Both the position numbers and the translations under genes were made by a program. DNA of 5,395 bases from JANQUM01 sp047630355 (lineage in GTDB: Bacteria > Bacteroidota > Bacteroidia > Cytophagales > Spirosomataceae): positions 1 to 5,395 of the forward strand of contig JBLHXN010000193.1 in assembly GCA_047630355.1 (NCBI GenBank), read 5' to 3'. This document shows, one piece after another, positions 5,270 through 5,395 of this stretch (position 1 is the stretch's first letter; the number at the start of each line of letters is the position of its first letter). The notes under the pieces are model-generated. The model saw only the letters and a program-made list of their open reading frames with translations. It was not told where the DNA came from and ran no database searches.

Positions 5270-5395
5270 GTAACTACTCAGGTTCTTTTGCCGAAATAGT
5301 TTATTTGGTTAAAATTTGCTAATGTTACATGGTGACCGACAAAGAAATCATATTGAACTTACGAGCTGAAAATGCTTTGCTATCTCAAAAGATAA
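5270..5395 (+). mobile_element. left end of a probable IS66-family insertion sequence (partial)
   Basis: The proposed end GTAACTACTCAGG starts at 5270 with GTAA, the terminal bases I recall for many IS66 elements. It falls exactly where the GIY-YIG reading frame loses its family pattern. A transposase-like frame begins 59 bp inside. With so short a left margin there is no room for tnpA and tnpB, so this would be the tnpC-only (ISBst12-like) type. An 8-bp target duplication, expected for the family, would have its left copy at 5262-5269 (CTGTTTTT). The right end lies outside the window. Confidence 0.5.
5329..5395 (+). CDS. start of a transposase, probably IS66 TnpC (partial)
   Basis: From the ATG at 5329 the window encodes 22 residues, MVTDKEIILNLRAENALLSQ and two more. 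Hydrophobic positions 8, 11, 18 and 22 with Asn15 follow a heptad spacing, the start of a coiled coil. IS66-type TnpC transposases commonly begin with such a leucine-zipper-like segment containing RAENALL-like sequence, before a zinc-binding and a DDE domain. The reading frame is open to the window edge. GTG at 5332 is an alternative start. Twenty-two residues are few, so another coiled-coil IS protein is possible. Confidence 0.55.
   Translation, partial: MVTDKEIILNLRAENALLSQKI

Overview
The window reads as accessory, insertion-sequence-marked DNA from a member of the Bacteroidota, most likely a Cytophagales-type genome. Four things support this. The DNA is moderately AT-rich. The genes lack Shine-Dalgarno sequences, and TAnnTTTG-type -7 boxes occur upstream of the main gene. 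The main protein is a large lipoprotein of the dehydrogenase/HEAT/cytochrome c type that is abundant in Cytophagales and Planctomycetes. The repeat family behind the main gene, with a CACTTCGACTTCGCTCAGTG core, is one I recall from Bacteroidota chromosomes. Species cannot be decided from the sequence.

Layout from left to right. Positions 1-292 are the right end of an IS5-like insertion sequence, with the C-terminus of its DDE transposase and its terminal repeat. A minus-strand gene at 363-770 encodes a small acidic helical protein. Its apparent homologous frame continues upstream of the only usable ATG, so the 5' end looks frameshifted. Directly against that 5' end lies a 141-bp element (858-998) with perfect 15-bp terminal inverted repeats and a 3-bp ATT duplication. 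Its outer 20 bp match the IS end at position 292 in 17 of 20 positions, so it looks like a non-autonomous MITE mobilised by that IS type. After a 220-nt leader comes the one large intact gene (1219-4632). It encodes a lipoprotein of about 1137 residues with a sugar-dehydrogenase-like beta-propeller, a HEAT-repeat middle and a C-terminal c-type haem domain (CVRCH).

Downstream of it lie a threefold tandem repeat of 37-40 bp, a 15-bp GC-rich palindrome and a strong intrinsic terminator (about 4800-4833). The right end is a gene graveyard. It holds the N-terminal 80 codons of an NAD(P)-binding NmrA/SDR-type protein (4863-5105), then, convergent to it, the last 46 codons of a GIY-YIG endonuclease (5127-5269, minus strand). 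The latter is cut by the left end of a second insertion sequence (5270 onward, probably IS66 family), whose transposase begins at 5329 and runs off the window.

The only complete, clearly functional unit is the cytochrome-dehydrogenase lipoprotein, probably an envelope oxidoreductase transcribed alone. The rest records insertion and decay. I see no CRISPR array, tRNA or rRNA, and no defence or other multigene system. The most useful new observations are the MITE with its IS partner and target duplication, the broken 5' end of the small gene beside it, and the nuclease remnant that fixes the IS66-like insertion boundary to the base.
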